Positions 34,234-42,477 of a stretch of 64,000 nucleotides of DNA are shown piece by piece; position 1 is the first letter of the stretch, and each line of letters opens with the position of its first letter. Location: NCBI RefSeq assembly GCF_014268755.2, contig NZ_CP077093.1, positions 2,778,001-2,842,000 on the forward strand, written 5' to 3'. The position numbers and the translations under genes are program-made. Under the pieces are notes generated by a model. It was not told the DNA's origin. It ran no database searches and was given only the letters and a program-made list of their open reading frames with translations. Origin of the DNA: Pseudomonas vanderleydeniana (GTDB lineage: Bacteria > Pseudomonadota > Gammaproteobacteria > Pseudomonadales > Pseudomonadaceae).

Positions 34234-34509
34234 TCGGGCAATCTCCGCCGTGACAAACCGCTGATATGAAAGGGGCCGTACCCCGGTCGAAGGGGCACCG
34301 CTGGAATATCGGTCGGGAAAATTGAAACTTTATGTTTCAGAGTGTGTATTTCTTACCGGCTTCTGGCGCAGATGCCCTGCACGGCGGAGCTGGGGGGGAG
34401 CATGACGGCCCGGTCCGGTATCTGTGATACTGGAAACCTTTCGTCAGAAGATCTCATCGAGCCTTGCAGGGAGCGGCCCTGATTGGCGGCCAGCCAGGAG
34501 ACAATAAGG

Positions 34510-35721
34510 ATGTTGGCGGTACTCAAGCGTTATCCGACTTCGGTCAATCTGCTGCTGTTTTCTACGCTGGTCCTGACCCTGGGGCGGGCGATCACGCTGC
34601 CGTACCTGGTGATTTTCCTGTCCACCCAGTTTTCCCTGGCGATCAGCGAGATCGGCATGACGGTCGGCTGTGCGCTGGTGGCCGGTTCATTGCTCAGTGT
34701 CTACAGCGGCTACCTGACGGACCGCGGCTCCAGTTTTCGCCTGATCCTGGGCTTCACCCTGCTGTTCATGCTTGGTTTCATCGGCATGTGCGTCACCCAT
34801 CGGCTGTGGTTGTTCTTCCTCTTCCTGGTGCTGTTCAACTTCGCCTACGCGGCGATCGACGTGGTGGTCAAGGCGACCCTCGGCCGTGTGCTGGCGGAGT
34901 CGGAGCAGTCCGGGGTGTTCTCGGCACGTTATACGCTGATCAACATCGGCTATGCGGTGGGGCCATTCGTGGGCGCTGGGTTGGCGCACCTGGATGTCCG
35001 GCTGCCGTTCGTGGTCTCGGCGTTGCTGGGGGCGGTGGCGTTCCTGGCGTATTACCAGTTCGGCGAGCGGCACCTGGCACCGGTCGACCGCACCAGTGTA
35101 CCGGTGTCCTTCATCGGCGTGGGGCGGATCCTGCTCAAGGACAAGCGGCTGGTCTGCTTCACCCTGGGGGGTGTGCTGAGCGCCGTGGTGTTCGGGCAGT
35201 TCACCGCGTACCTGTCGCAGTACCTGGTGACCACCACCAGCCCGGAATTCACCTACCACATCATCAGCGCGGTGGTGGCGGTCAACGCCGTGGTGGTCAT
35301 CAGCCTGCAGTTCCTGATAGGCAAGCGTATCAGCCATGAACACCTGAACCTGTGGCTGACCGCCGGCTTCACCCTGTTCCTGCTGGGGGTGACGGGCTTT
35401 GCGCTGTCGAGCACGATGCTGCACTGGTCGTTGGCGATGGCGGTGTTCACCCTGGGCGAAATCATCGTGTTCCCGGCCGAGTACATGTTCATCGACCGGA
35501 TCGCGCCGGCGCACCTGCGGGGCATGTACTACGGGGCGCAGAACCTGTCTTCCCTGGGCGGCGCGATGGGGCCGGTGCTGTGCGGTTTCGCCCTGGCCTG
35601 GTGGGCGCCACAGTTCATGTTCTACATGCTGGCCGGGTTCATCATCGCCGGTGGCTGCTTCTACCTGGCGGGGGCCAGCTATGCGCGGCAGCATGAGGCC
35701 GCCGAGCAGGACGGGCACTGA
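34510..35721 (+). CDS. MFS transporter (MdtH-like/drug or solute exporter)
   Basis: 403 aa from ATG 34510, preceded by a purine-rich GGAGACAATAAGG. About 12 hydrophobic segments. The N-terminus SVNLLLFSTLVLTLGRAITL then PYLVIFLSTQ fits the DHA1 (12-TM drug/H+ antiporter) group such as MdtH, with YSGYLTDRGSSFRLI as the loop 2-3 motif. Codirectional with and 21 bases before a small kinase gene. Export of a toxic or signalling compound is likely but unspecified. Confidence 0.88.
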   Translation: MLAVLKRYPTSVNLLLFSTLVLTLGRAITLPYLVIFLSTQFSLAISEIGMTVGCALVAGSLLSVYSGYLTDRGSSFRLILGFTLLFMLGFIGMCVTHRLWLFFLFLVLFNFAYAAIDVVVKATLGRVLAESEQSGVFSARYTLINIGYAVGPFVGAGLAHLDVRLPFVVSALLGAVAFLAYYQFGERHLAPVDRTSVPVSFIGVGRILLKDKRLVCFTLGGVLSAVVFGQFTAYLSQYLVTTTSPEFTYHIISAVVAVNAVVVISLQFLIGKRISHEHLNLWLTAGFTLFLLGVTGFALSSTMLHWSLAMAVFTLGEIIVFPAEYMFIDRIAPAHLRGMYYGAQNLSSLGGAMGPVLCGFALAWWAPQFMFYMLAGFIIAGGCFYLAGASYARQHEAAEQDGH

Positions 35722-35742
35722 TCGCAAGGAGGCGCGAGCGCC

Positions 35743-36222
35743 ATGAGCCAATCCATATTGCACCTGATGTGCGGCAAGATCGCCTCGGGCAAGTCCACGC
35801 TGTCGAAACGCCTGGCGGATGAACATGACGCTGTGCTGTTGAGCGAAGACCCGTGGTTGGCGGCCCTGTATCCGGACGAGATCAAGTCCGTGGCGGATTA
35901 TGTCCGCGGTGCCCGGCGTATTCGCGGTGTACTCGGCCCGTTGGTAGTCGGACTGCTGTCGAAGGGGCTGTCGGTGGTACTGGATTTCCCCGCCAACACC
36001 GTCGCCGACCGTCAATGGTTGCGCAGCCTCGCCGATCAGGCGGGAGTAGAGCACTGCCTGCACTTCATCGACCTCGACGACACCACCTGCAAGGCCCGCC
36101 TGCATGCACGCAACGCCAGGGGGGAGCACGACTTCGCGGCCACCGATGCCGAGTTCGAGTTGATTACCAGCTACTTCAACACGCCTGTCGAGGCGGAAGG
36201 GCTAACCATCACTCGGTACTAG
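35743..36222 (+). CDS. Small P-loop kinase (AAA_33-type, phosphotransferase-like)
   Basis: 159 aa with AAGGAGG upstream. Walker A MCGKIASGKSTLSKRL (residues 9-24), a lid-like DLDDTTCKARLHARNARGEH, and no other domain; the form matches small ATP-dependent kinases of the AAA_33 class (gluconate/antibiotic phosphotransferase-like). It ends the unit that begins with the MFS gene, so it might phosphorylate the transported compound. Substrate unknown. Confidence 0.85.
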   Translation: MSQSILHLMCGKIASGKSTLSKRLADEHDAVLLSEDPWLAALYPDEIKSVADYVRGARRIRGVLGPLVVGLLSKGLSVVLDFPANTVADRQWLRSLADQAGVEHCLHFIDLDDTTCKARLHARNARGEHDFAATDAEFELITSYFNTPVEAEGLTITRY

Positions 36223-36268
36223 CCGGACCCGGCCCTGTCGATCGTTCTCGCACTGCGCATCCGTCCTG

Positions 36269-36348
36269 GTGACGCGGAGCGTCACGGGCTGCGTTCCCAC
36301 GCAGAGCGTGGGAACGATCATCACGTTTCCACTCAGAGTGTGTGAACG
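36269..36348. repeat. Tandem palindromic repeats (REP-like cluster)
   Basis: Three hairpins in 80 bases: GTGACGCGGAGCGTCAC (36269-36285); a 25-nt palindrome 36292-36316 with 11-bp arms CGTTCCCACGC / GCGTGGGAACG; and a degenerate copy of that palindrome at 36324-36348, 32 bases on. The CGTTCCCACGC form is one I recall as frequent in Pseudomonas intergenic regions. Located at the convergence of the kinase gene and the membrane-protein gene. Confidence 0.75.
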
Positions 36349-36365
36349 ATCAAAAAATCACGAAG

Positions 36366-36851
36366 TTATCCTTTGGACCAGGCGCCTTCCGAGGCAGGAC
36401 GTGATGTGGGTCGGCCCTGGGAACCAGGCGCTGGTGCTGCAGTTGGTTTCGCATGGAGGAGCAGCGCTGCAAGCCCGACGGCGCCGAGAATGGGCCAGCC
36501 GAACAGCCACTTGACGTCAGGTAAGACGATCATGAGTGCCAGGGAGGTTGCCACTCCGAGCGACAGTCCGATCCAGGCAAGGGGGGACCAGGACGGACGG
36601 GAGTCGCAATCCATGAAATGGCCGTACAGGCAACTGGCAGTGATGACTCCCGACCAGCCGGTTGTCACTACAGTGATGTACGCCATGCATGACACGACAA
36701 TGCTCCAGGCATTGCCCGCATGCGTCAGGGTCGACACGGAAATGACCAAGGCGGCAAGGCCGGCCAGGAAGGCTGCCAGGAACGTTGGGGCAAGAATCAG
36801 GACACCCAGTGTTCGTAGATAGATCGTCTTGATCCGGTTTGTTTTCTTCAT
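36366..36851 (-). CDS. Hypothetical membrane protein (161 aa)
   Basis: Starts MKKTNRIKTIYLRTLGVLIL and has about four hydrophobic stretches (16-38, 49-72, 93-110, 117-131), ending in a Pro/Ser/Ala-rich tail. Its ribosome-binding site is weak. No family recognised. Convergent with the kinase gene and 114 bases downstream of the L,D-transpeptidase catalytic protein on the same strand. Confidence 0.6.
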   Translation of the reverse strand: MKKTNRIKTIYLRTLGVLILAPTFLAAFLAGLAALVISVSTLTHAGNAWSIVVSCMAYITVVTTGWSGVITASCLYGHFMDCDSRPSWSPLAWIGLSLGVATSLALMIVLPDVKWLFGWPILGAVGLAALLLHAKPTAAPAPGSQGRPTSRPASEGAWSKG

Positions 36852-36965
36852 GCCGTCCAGCGCTGAGTTCCTTCTCTTCTGGCAGTCAGTCGTCCACGGA
36901 TGTCGGGTCCGAGCTGATCAGCGCCCACCTTAACACGCCGGCTCCCACGGCGGGCGGCGCCGGTC

Positions 36966-37682
36966 CTAGCGCGCCACGCCCCTGGCCTTGGCGCTGGCCA
37001 TCTGCTGTGGCTTGCAGTTGAGGTAGGTCGAGGACTTGAGCCAGTGTCGATCCGGGTACCAGGAGAACATGAACTGGCCATCCTTGAGTTTGTCGACCAC
37101 CTGCTTGGCCACCTGCGGGCGTACGGCTGGGCAGCCCTGGCTGCGGCCGATGCGGCCTTCGCGCCGGCTCCACAGGGGGCTGACGTAGTCGGCGGCGTGG
37201 ATCACGATGTCGCGGTCGCGCGCGCGGTCGTTGAAGCCCGGTTCCAGGCCATCCATGCGCAACGAGTAGCCGTGGGTGCCCTCGTAGCTCTCCTGGGTGC
37301 GGAACAGGCCCAGGCTCGATTGATAGCTGCCGACCCGGTTGGAGAAGCGGGTGGCGAAGTTCTCCCCGGATTTCTGCCCGTGGGCGACCAGGTCGCGCAG
37401 TACCAGGGTTCTCTTGCGCAGGTCGAAGATCCACAGGCGCCGGGCCGTGGAGGGCAGCGAGTAGTCGATCACGGCCAGGCGCTCGGACTGTTCATGACCG
37501 TGCCCAACCGCGCACTGCATCGCATTCAGCGCACTTTTGAGCACCAGGGGGTTGAGTTCCGGCGCGGCGTGGGCGAGGCTGCCGTACAGCGTCGGTTTCA
37601 CTGCGCTGGCGGCCAGGGCTGAACCACAGGGAGCAGCCAGGGTCAGAATGATCAGGCAGAGTCGATAGCAAGATGTCAGCAT
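36966..37682 (-). CDS. Murein L,D-transpeptidase catalytic-domain protein (YkuD_2 type)
   Basis: 238 aa with an N-terminal signal sequence (LCLIILTLAAPCGSALAASA). The family active-site pattern is present: YEGTHGYSLRMDGLEPG with the catalytic His and a later SQGCPAVRP with the nucleophilic Cys. Members link meso-diaminopimelate of peptidoglycan by L,D-bonds or attach proteins. Divergent from a second, larger L,D-transpeptidase gene at 37816, with 133 bases between starts. Confidence 0.87.
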   Translation of the reverse strand: MLTSCYRLCLIILTLAAPCGSALAASAVKPTLYGSLAHAAPELNPLVLKSALNAMQCAVGHGHEQSERLAVIDYSLPSTARRLWIFDLRKRTLVLRDLVAHGQKSGENFATRFSNRVGSYQSSLGLFRTQESYEGTHGYSLRMDGLEPGFNDRARDRDIVIHAADYVSPLWSRREGRIGRSQGCPAVRPQVAKQVVDKLKDGQFMFSWYPDRHWLKSSTYLNCKPQQMASAKARGVAR

Positions 37683-37815
37683 GTAGAGAGCGTCTCCGCC
37701 TTCAGTGCAGGTTCATGCATCCCATGGGTTGTGCGATCCCGGCCGTCTCGAGGGTATTCGCCTCTGCCATAACCGTAGACCGCCCGCGCGATGACCGTGG
37801 ATGGGAGCCTAGCCC

Positions 37816-39390
37816 TTGTTCAAAAAACACGCATGTTACTTGAGCCTTTGCCTGCTCGTTGCACCATTGGTCGCGACGGCCGACGACCTGCTCGGCGATC
37901 CGCCCACGCCGTTGCAGGCGACACTGGCCCAATTGTCGACGAGCTGCCCGGGCCTGGCGGCGCAGATGGATGCGGCCACGCAACTGCGCTTGCAGGCCTT
38001 CTACCAGCAGCAGGGTAATGCCCCGCTGTGGTCCGCCGAAGGGCGGCTGGCGGCGTTGCAGGCCCAACTGCCGCAACTGGCCGACGACGGACTGGACCCG
38101 GCGCGTTATCCGTTGCCCCGGGATGCCGGTACCAGTGATGCGCTGTGCAGCGATATCCAGGTCAGCCGGCAGTACCTGCAGGCCCTGCACGACCTGCGTT
38201 ACGGGCGTCTGTCGCAGGCGCGTTTCGAGCCGTTGTGGCGCTCCCAGCCGTCGACCGGCGAACCTGACGCCGAGCTGCTGACGCTGGCCGCGACCGGCTT
38301 GCAGGACATGGCCCAGGCTTTCAATCAGGCCCGGCCCAACGCCGAGCTGTACCGCAACCTGCGTAGCGCCTATGCGGCGCAGCGCCAGCAACCGCTGCCA
38401 CACTGGTCGACCGTCGATGGCGGCCCGCTGTTGCGCCCCGGCATGGAGGATGCCCGGGTGCCGGCGCTGGCCCGGCGGCTGTTCGCCGAAGGCTATCTGC
38501 CGAACCGGCCCTCCGATACGGAAAAGGTCTACGGCGAAGAGCTGGCCGAGGCGGTCAAGCATTTTCAGTACCGGCATTCGCTGCAGGCCGATGGCGTGAT
38601 CGGCCCGGGCACCCTGGTCGAGTTGAACGTCAGCCCGGCGCTGCGCCGCGAGCAGTTGCGCCTCAACCTCGAGCGTTTCCGCTGGCTGTCGCCGGATCTG
38701 GAGCCCGAGGGCGTATTGGTGAACGTCGCGGCGGCCCAGTTGAGCTTCTATCGTGACGGCGAACCGTTGTGGCAGACCCGCCTGCAGGTCGGTCGCGCCG
38801 ATCGGCAGACGCCGCTGCTCAAGTCGCGCATCACCCGCCTGACCCTCAACCCGACCTGGACCGTGCCACCGACCATCCTGCGTGAGGACAAGCTGCCGGC
38901 CATCCGCCCGGACCCCGCGGCCTACCTTGCCCAGCAGAACTTCCAGGTGCTCGACAGCGAAGGGCGCCCGCTGGCGGCGAACGAGGTCGACTGGGAGCGG
39001 CCGGGCAACATCCTGCTGCGCCAGGGTGCCGGCCCGCGCAACCCGCTGGGCAAGATCGTCCTGCGCTTCCCCAACCCGTTCTCGGTATACCTGCACGACA
39101 CCCCCAGCCAGCCGCTGTTTGCCAAGGGACCGCGGGCCTTCAGTTCAGGCTGCGTGCGGGTCGAGCAGCCGTTGCACTTGCGTGACCTGTTGCTCAGCAG
39201 CGGCGAGCGCACCCGCACCGACGACCTGCTGGCGACTGGCACCACCCATGAGTACCGGCTGACGGCGCCGGTGCCGATCCTGCTTGCGTACTGGACCGTG
39301 CAGGTCGATCACGATGGCACCTTGCTCTACGCGCCGGATATCTATGGGCGGGATCCGGTGCTGCTGAAGGCCATGGGCAGTTCCTCGTAG
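37816..39390 (+). CDS. L,D-transpeptidase, LdtD/YcbB-like
   Basis: 524 aa; signal peptide MFKKHACYLSLCLLVAPLVA. A central peptidoglycan-binding_1 domain is seen (YGEELAEAVKHFQYRHSLQA then DGVIGPGTLVELN), then the YkuD catalytic domain. The active site is YLHDTPSQPLFAKGPRAFSS, GCVR: His ahead of the S-S-G-C-V-R motif with catalytic Cys. Such enzymes form 3-3 cross-links in the periplasm and are beta-lactam-tolerant except to carbapenems. Divergent from the smaller YkuD_2 gene. Confidence 0.92.
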   Translation: MFKKHACYLSLCLLVAPLVATADDLLGDPPTPLQATLAQLSTSCPGLAAQMDAATQLRLQAFYQQQGNAPLWSAEGRLAALQAQLPQLADDGLDPARYPLPRDAGTSDALCSDIQVSRQYLQALHDLRYGRLSQARFEPLWRSQPSTGEPDAELLTLAATGLQDMAQAFNQARPNAELYRNLRSAYAAQRQQPLPHWSTVDGGPLLRPGMEDARVPALARRLFAEGYLPNRPSDTEKVYGEELAEAVKHFQYRHSLQADGVIGPGTLVELNVSPALRREQLRLNLERFRWLSPDLEPEGVLVNVAAAQLSFYRDGEPLWQTRLQVGRADRQTPLLKSRITRLTLNPTWTVPPTILREDKLPAIRPDPAAYLAQQNFQVLDSEGRPLAANEVDWERPGNILLRQGAGPRNPLGKIVLRFPNPFSVYLHDTPSQPLFAKGPRAFSSGCVRVEQPLHLRDLLLSSGERTRTDDLLATGTTHEYRLTAPVPILLAYWTVQVDHDGTLLYAPDIYGRDPVLLKAMGSSS

Positions 39391-39395
39391 GGCGT

Positions 39396-39495
39396 ATTGT
39401 TCCCTAAAAAGGGGTTACAACCCAATATTTGGCACTTACTTGTTCTTTATTGTTCCTTTTTTGTGTATTTTAGGGAGTAATAGGGAGTTAATAGG
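39396..39495 (+). promoter_or_regulatory. AT-rich promoter with TAGGGAGT repeats upstream of the excisionase-like HTH gene
   Basis: TTCCCTAAAA (39400-39409) faces TTTTAGGGA (39468-39476) as an inverted pair, and TAGGGAGTAA-TAGGGAGTTAA (39471-39491) is a tandem direct repeat leading to the start codon at 39503. The region 39420-39480 is much richer in A/T than its neighbours. Such repeats next to a small HTH gene are typical autoregulatory sites. Confidence 0.55.
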
Positions 39496-39502
39496 TGCCA
39501 GC

Positions 39503-39925
39503 ATGGCTGAAGAGTTCTACACCGTTGCCCAGGCTGCCGAGCGTTTGCAGCTGCATGCCAAGACCGTCCTGCGTTTCATCCGGGAAGGGCGTCTGCCGGC
39601 GACCCGGATTGGCAAGTCCTACCGACTGAAGGCCGGGGACGTGGCTGTCTTTGCCGGCAGTGAATCGGCTGAGAGCCTGACGCCGGAGCCGATTCGGGCC
39701 ACCTGCATCGTCGAAGTGCCGGCGCTGTCGTCCTCGCGGGCCGAGCGCTTGATCACGCTGTTGCAAGCCACGCTGCTGGGGCGCCGGGGCGGGTCCGAGC
39801 CGATCCAGTGCCAGACCGCCCATGATGTGTCGCGCTCATTGCTCAAGATCGTGCTGATCGCTGCGCCCGCCGACGCGGCGGCCTTGCTGAGCCTGATCCA
39901 GACGCTGGCGGATGACTGTCAGTGA
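39503..39925 (+). CDS. Excisionase-type HTH protein with unknown C-terminal domain
   Basis: 140 aa. Residues 1-50 (FYTVAQAAERLQLHAKTVLR then FIREGRLPATRIGKSYRLKA) are a MerR/excisionase-like HTH. The remaining 90 residues, from SESAESLTPEP to the end, are unfamiliar and end in a leucine/alanine-rich helix. First gene of a tight three-gene operon: its stop overlaps the next start (GTGA). In this setting the protein is more likely a regulator of its operon than a phage excisionase, as no integrase is nearby. Confidence 0.8.
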   Translation: MAEEFYTVAQAAERLQLHAKTVLRFIREGRLPATRIGKSYRLKAGDVAVFAGSESAESLTPEPIRATCIVEVPALSSSRAERLITLLQATLLGRRGGSEPIQCQTAHDVSRSLLKIVLIAAPADAAALLSLIQTLADDCQ

Positions 39926-40791
39926 CTCAGTTCTACAGGTCCGCCGGGCTCGAACGATTGGTGCGCGAGCGCTACCGTGCGGTGCTCTCGCACTGGCCGG
40001 TGGCCAACCAGCAGTTGCACTTGCAGACCACCTTCGGCGAGACCTTCGTCGTGGCTTGCGGCGATCCGGCGGCACCGCCATTGGTACTGTTGCACGGGTC
40101 GTTATCCAATGCGGCGGCGTGGATGTTCGACGCTGCCAATTGGTCCAGGCATTTTCGCGTCTATGCGTTGGACATGATCGGCGAGGCGGGCGGCAGTGCG
40201 GCGATCCGCCCGGCCCTTGCCAGCGATGCCCATGCCCGGTGGCTGGGCGAGGTGTTGCAGCAGTTGGGGATCGATCAGGTGGCATTGGTCGGGGCATCCC
40301 TGGGCGGTTGGCTGGCCGTGGATTTCGCCTCGCGTCATCCCCAACGGGTGCGTCAATTGGTGTTGCTCTATCCCTCGGGCATCGGCCGGCAGCGTGCCTT
40401 CTGGTACAAGGCGCTGCCATTGTTGTTGCTCGGAGAGTGGGGGCGTCGCCGGGTTCGGCAGAGCGTGCTGGGGCCGCCGCCACCGGGATTGTCGGCCGAG
40501 GCGCACGAGGTATTCGCGTTGATGGAACTGATCGGCCGTAGTCTCAGGCCGCGCCTGGAAAAGATACCGATCCTCGATGATGCTGCCTTGCGTCGCCTGG
40601 GCATGCCACTGCTGGTGGTGGCCGGCGGGCAGGATGTGTTGCTCGACAGCTTCGAAACCATGGCGCGGGTTGCGGCGCAGGTTCCCCATGCGGTGACTCG
40701 GCTGGTGGCCGAGGCACCGCACCATGTCAGGGGGCAGGGCGAAGTGGTGCGGGCGTTTCTGTGCGATGAGGACGCGCGCGGCAATGAGTGA
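39922..40791 (+). CDS. Alpha/beta hydrolase
   Basis: 289 aa with a GTG start that overlaps the previous stop. LVLLHGSLSNAAAWMFDAAN is the oxyanion loop; the nucleophile elbow is VGASLGGWLA (Ser about 118); the catalytic acid lies in VVAGGQDVLLDSF and the His in EAPHHVRGQG. Standard soluble hydrolase without a signal peptide. Substrate unknown. Translational coupling to the HTH and DUF4180 genes suggests all three act together. Confidence 0.88.
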   Translation: MTQFYRSAGLERLVRERYRAVLSHWPVANQQLHLQTTFGETFVVACGDPAAPPLVLLHGSLSNAAAWMFDAANWSRHFRVYALDMIGEAGGSAAIRPALASDAHARWLGEVLQQLGIDQVALVGASLGGWLAVDFASRHPQRVRQLVLLYPSGIGRQRAFWYKALPLLLLGEWGRRRVRQSVLGPPPPGLSAEAHEVFALMELIGRSLRPRLEKIPILDDAALRRLGMPLLVVAGGQDVLLDSFETMARVAAQVPHAVTRLVAEAPHHVRGQGEVVRAFLCDEDARGNE

Positions 40792-41209
40792 AAATACATT
40801 GATCCGGATGGGCTCCGTCGTCGTGCTGGCCTGGGCCGACAGCGGCGCGGTTTTGGCATGTGAGCAGGATGCCCAGGAGCTGATCGCTGTGGCCTGGGAG
40901 ACCGGCGCCAGTCTGCTGGCCATTCCGGTCGGGCGCCTGGCCCCGGCGTTCTTCGACCTGCGCAGTGGCCTGGCCGGCGTGGTGCTGCAGAAGTTCGTCA
41001 ACTACCGCCTGCGTGTGGCAATCATTGGCGAGATAGCGGTCTACACTCGCGGCAGCGAGGCCCTGGCCGAGTTCGTCAGCGAGTCCAACGCGGGCCGGAG
41101 TGTCTGGTTCCTGCCCAGTCGGGCAGATTTGCAGGCGCGTTTGCTGCTCGCTGACCAGGGCGGGCTCAGTGTGGCCCAGGATCAAGTGTCGTGGGGCGGG
41201 CGGTACTGA
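40784..41209 (+). CDS. DUF4180 family protein
   Basis: 141 aa; the ATG lies inside the hydrolase gene's last codons (ATGAGTGA, 8-base overlap). The block FVNYRLRVAIIGEIAVYTRG and SEALAEFVSESNAGRSVWFL is the DUF4180 signature. The family is of unknown function but is often placed next to regulators or hydrolases. Here it is the last gene of the HTH-hydrolase-DUF4180 unit. Confidence 0.8.
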   Translation: MSENTLIRMGSVVVLAWADSGAVLACEQDAQELIAVAWETGASLLAIPVGRLAPAFFDLRSGLAGVVLQKFVNYRLRVAIIGEIAVYTRGSEALAEFVSESNAGRSVWFLPSRADLQARLLLADQGGLSVAQDQVSWGGRY

Positions 41210-41357
41210 GTTCAAAGGCGGCGAACCTGAGACGGTCGGCCAGCCGCTTCTGCAGGAGCATCGACCGGTGGTCGGTCGCACCGATCTCGACGGTGCTGAT
41301 GGCAACCAGGGGCATGGTCCCTTCCATCGTGGGTTGATTGGGGGACAGGGCTTCGCC

Positions 41358-41741
41358 TCAGGCTTGCAGGGAGTCGCGGGCCCGTGCCAGGGCTTCGTCG
41401 CGGGTGGCGACGATCAGCATGGGGTAGCCCCAGAACTTCTCGTAGGCCGGGGCGAAGGATTCGGTCGCTGCCCGTATCGCGGCATCGGCCTCGACGTAAA
41501 TCGCCACTTTCACAAAGGCCCGCAGTGCTTCCTTGTGGCGCTTCATCCAGAGCGATACCTGCTTTCTCTCTTCATGGGTGTGTTCGTAGCGACCTTCACC
41601 CAGGCCCTCGTCGTTGAGCAGGACGAAGGCCTGCTCGCGCTCGAGCAGGGCTTCGAAGCCGGCGAAGGGGTTGGCCGTGGGGGCCAGGGCACGGTTGACC
41701 TGCATCCAGACCAGCGGGAAATGGCTGTCATCGACCTGCAT
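41358..41741 (-). CDS. Hypothetical STAS-like/SpoIIAA-like protein (127 aa)
   Basis: ATG 41741 with AAGGAGTAAGGAC upstream. Soluble protein ending YEKFWGYPMLIVATRDEALA. The central segment AFVLLNDEGLGEGRYEHTHE followed by KEALRAFVKVAIYVEADAA has the alternating strand-helix form of SpoIIAA-like proteins, but this is a weak reading. Stands alone. Confidence 0.6.
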   Translation of the reverse strand: MQVDDSHFPLVWMQVNRALAPTANPFAGFEALLEREQAFVLLNDEGLGEGRYEHTHEERKQVSLWMKRHKEALRAFVKVAIYVEADAAIRAATESFAPAYEKFWGYPMLIVATRDEALARARDSLQA

Positions 41742-42080
41742 GTCCTTACTCCTTGGGGTTAATGCGATAAGTTCACGATACCCGGCGCTGGTCTGAAGGT
41801 CATTGCGCAATATGGCCACATTATTGTTCAAAACGGCCAAGGGCCGCCCATCCTTGAATGGACTGCCTGGCGTGCTGCAGATCCCCTCCGATGAATCCGC
41901 AGGCCACCGCGCTGTCGACGACATCCCGCGGCCCATCCATGCCTTGCCTGCTTCGCAGGTCTCCCAGCGCTGGGAGCATGGCCGCCATCAGCACCGCAAG
42001 GCGCAGTTGCTGTATTCTCTGCGTGCCAGAGCAGTTGCCGTACGGTAGGGTAGGGGCCTGCATCCGATGGGAAGGAATCC
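41742..42080. other. Intergenic stretch, 339 bases
   Basis: Between the minus-strand hypothetical and the 131-aa gene. I see a REP-like short hairpin (CCTGCTTCGCAGG near 41948-41960) and short open frames without ribosome-binding sites; nothing else I can support. Confidence 0.4.
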
Positions 42081-42476
42081 ATGTCGCCGCTACTCGATGT
42101 CTCTTCATTGCGCGCCATTGCGCAACGCTCGGCAGCCGTCAGCCAAACCTGCCCATGCACCGCCAAATCCCTGGCCGGCTGGGAGGGGTGGCCGGTCACC
42201 CTGCGTGAGAGCCAACTGCGCCAGATCGGCTCGCTGGCCGAGTTGGCGGAAGAGGAGGCGACCCTCGATGAATACCATCCCGACGGCACCTCCTACTGGT
42301 CGGTCGCCGCCCCCATCGCACCGCTCTACTATCCGTACAACCAATGTGGCGTCTGGGAGTGCCTGGCATGTGGGCGCGCCTACCTGCGCTACAACGATGA
42401 CGGCGCCTATCACTCCGAGAGCCGTATTCGCGGACTGGATCCGGCGCTGATCGTCGACGCACCCTACCAGCGGTGA
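42081..42476 (+). CDS. Hypothetical protein with possible zinc site (131 aa)
   Basis: MSPLLDVSSLRAIAQRSAAV, soluble. The C-terminal half includes YYPYNQCGVWECLACGRAYL, three closely spaced cysteines (CxxxxCxxC), and an N-terminal CPC, so a small zinc ribbon is possible. I do not recognise the family by name. The stop is one base before the end of the convergent hydrolase gene. Confidence 0.7.
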   Translation: MSPLLDVSSLRAIAQRSAAVSQTCPCTAKSLAGWEGWPVTLRESQLRQIGSLAELAEEEATLDEYHPDGTSYWSVAAPIAPLYYPYNQCGVWECLACGRAYLRYNDDGAYHSESRIRGLDPALIVDAPYQR

Positions 42477-42477
42477 T

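Noticed and set aside
36269..36348. CRISPR array
   Set aside because: Repeats are palindromic, imperfect and nearly adjacent, without spacers of regular length.
39503..39925. Phage excisionase
   Set aside because: The HTH is excisionase-like, but there is no integrase, attachment site or phage gene; operon overlap with a hydrolase argues for a chromosomal regulator.
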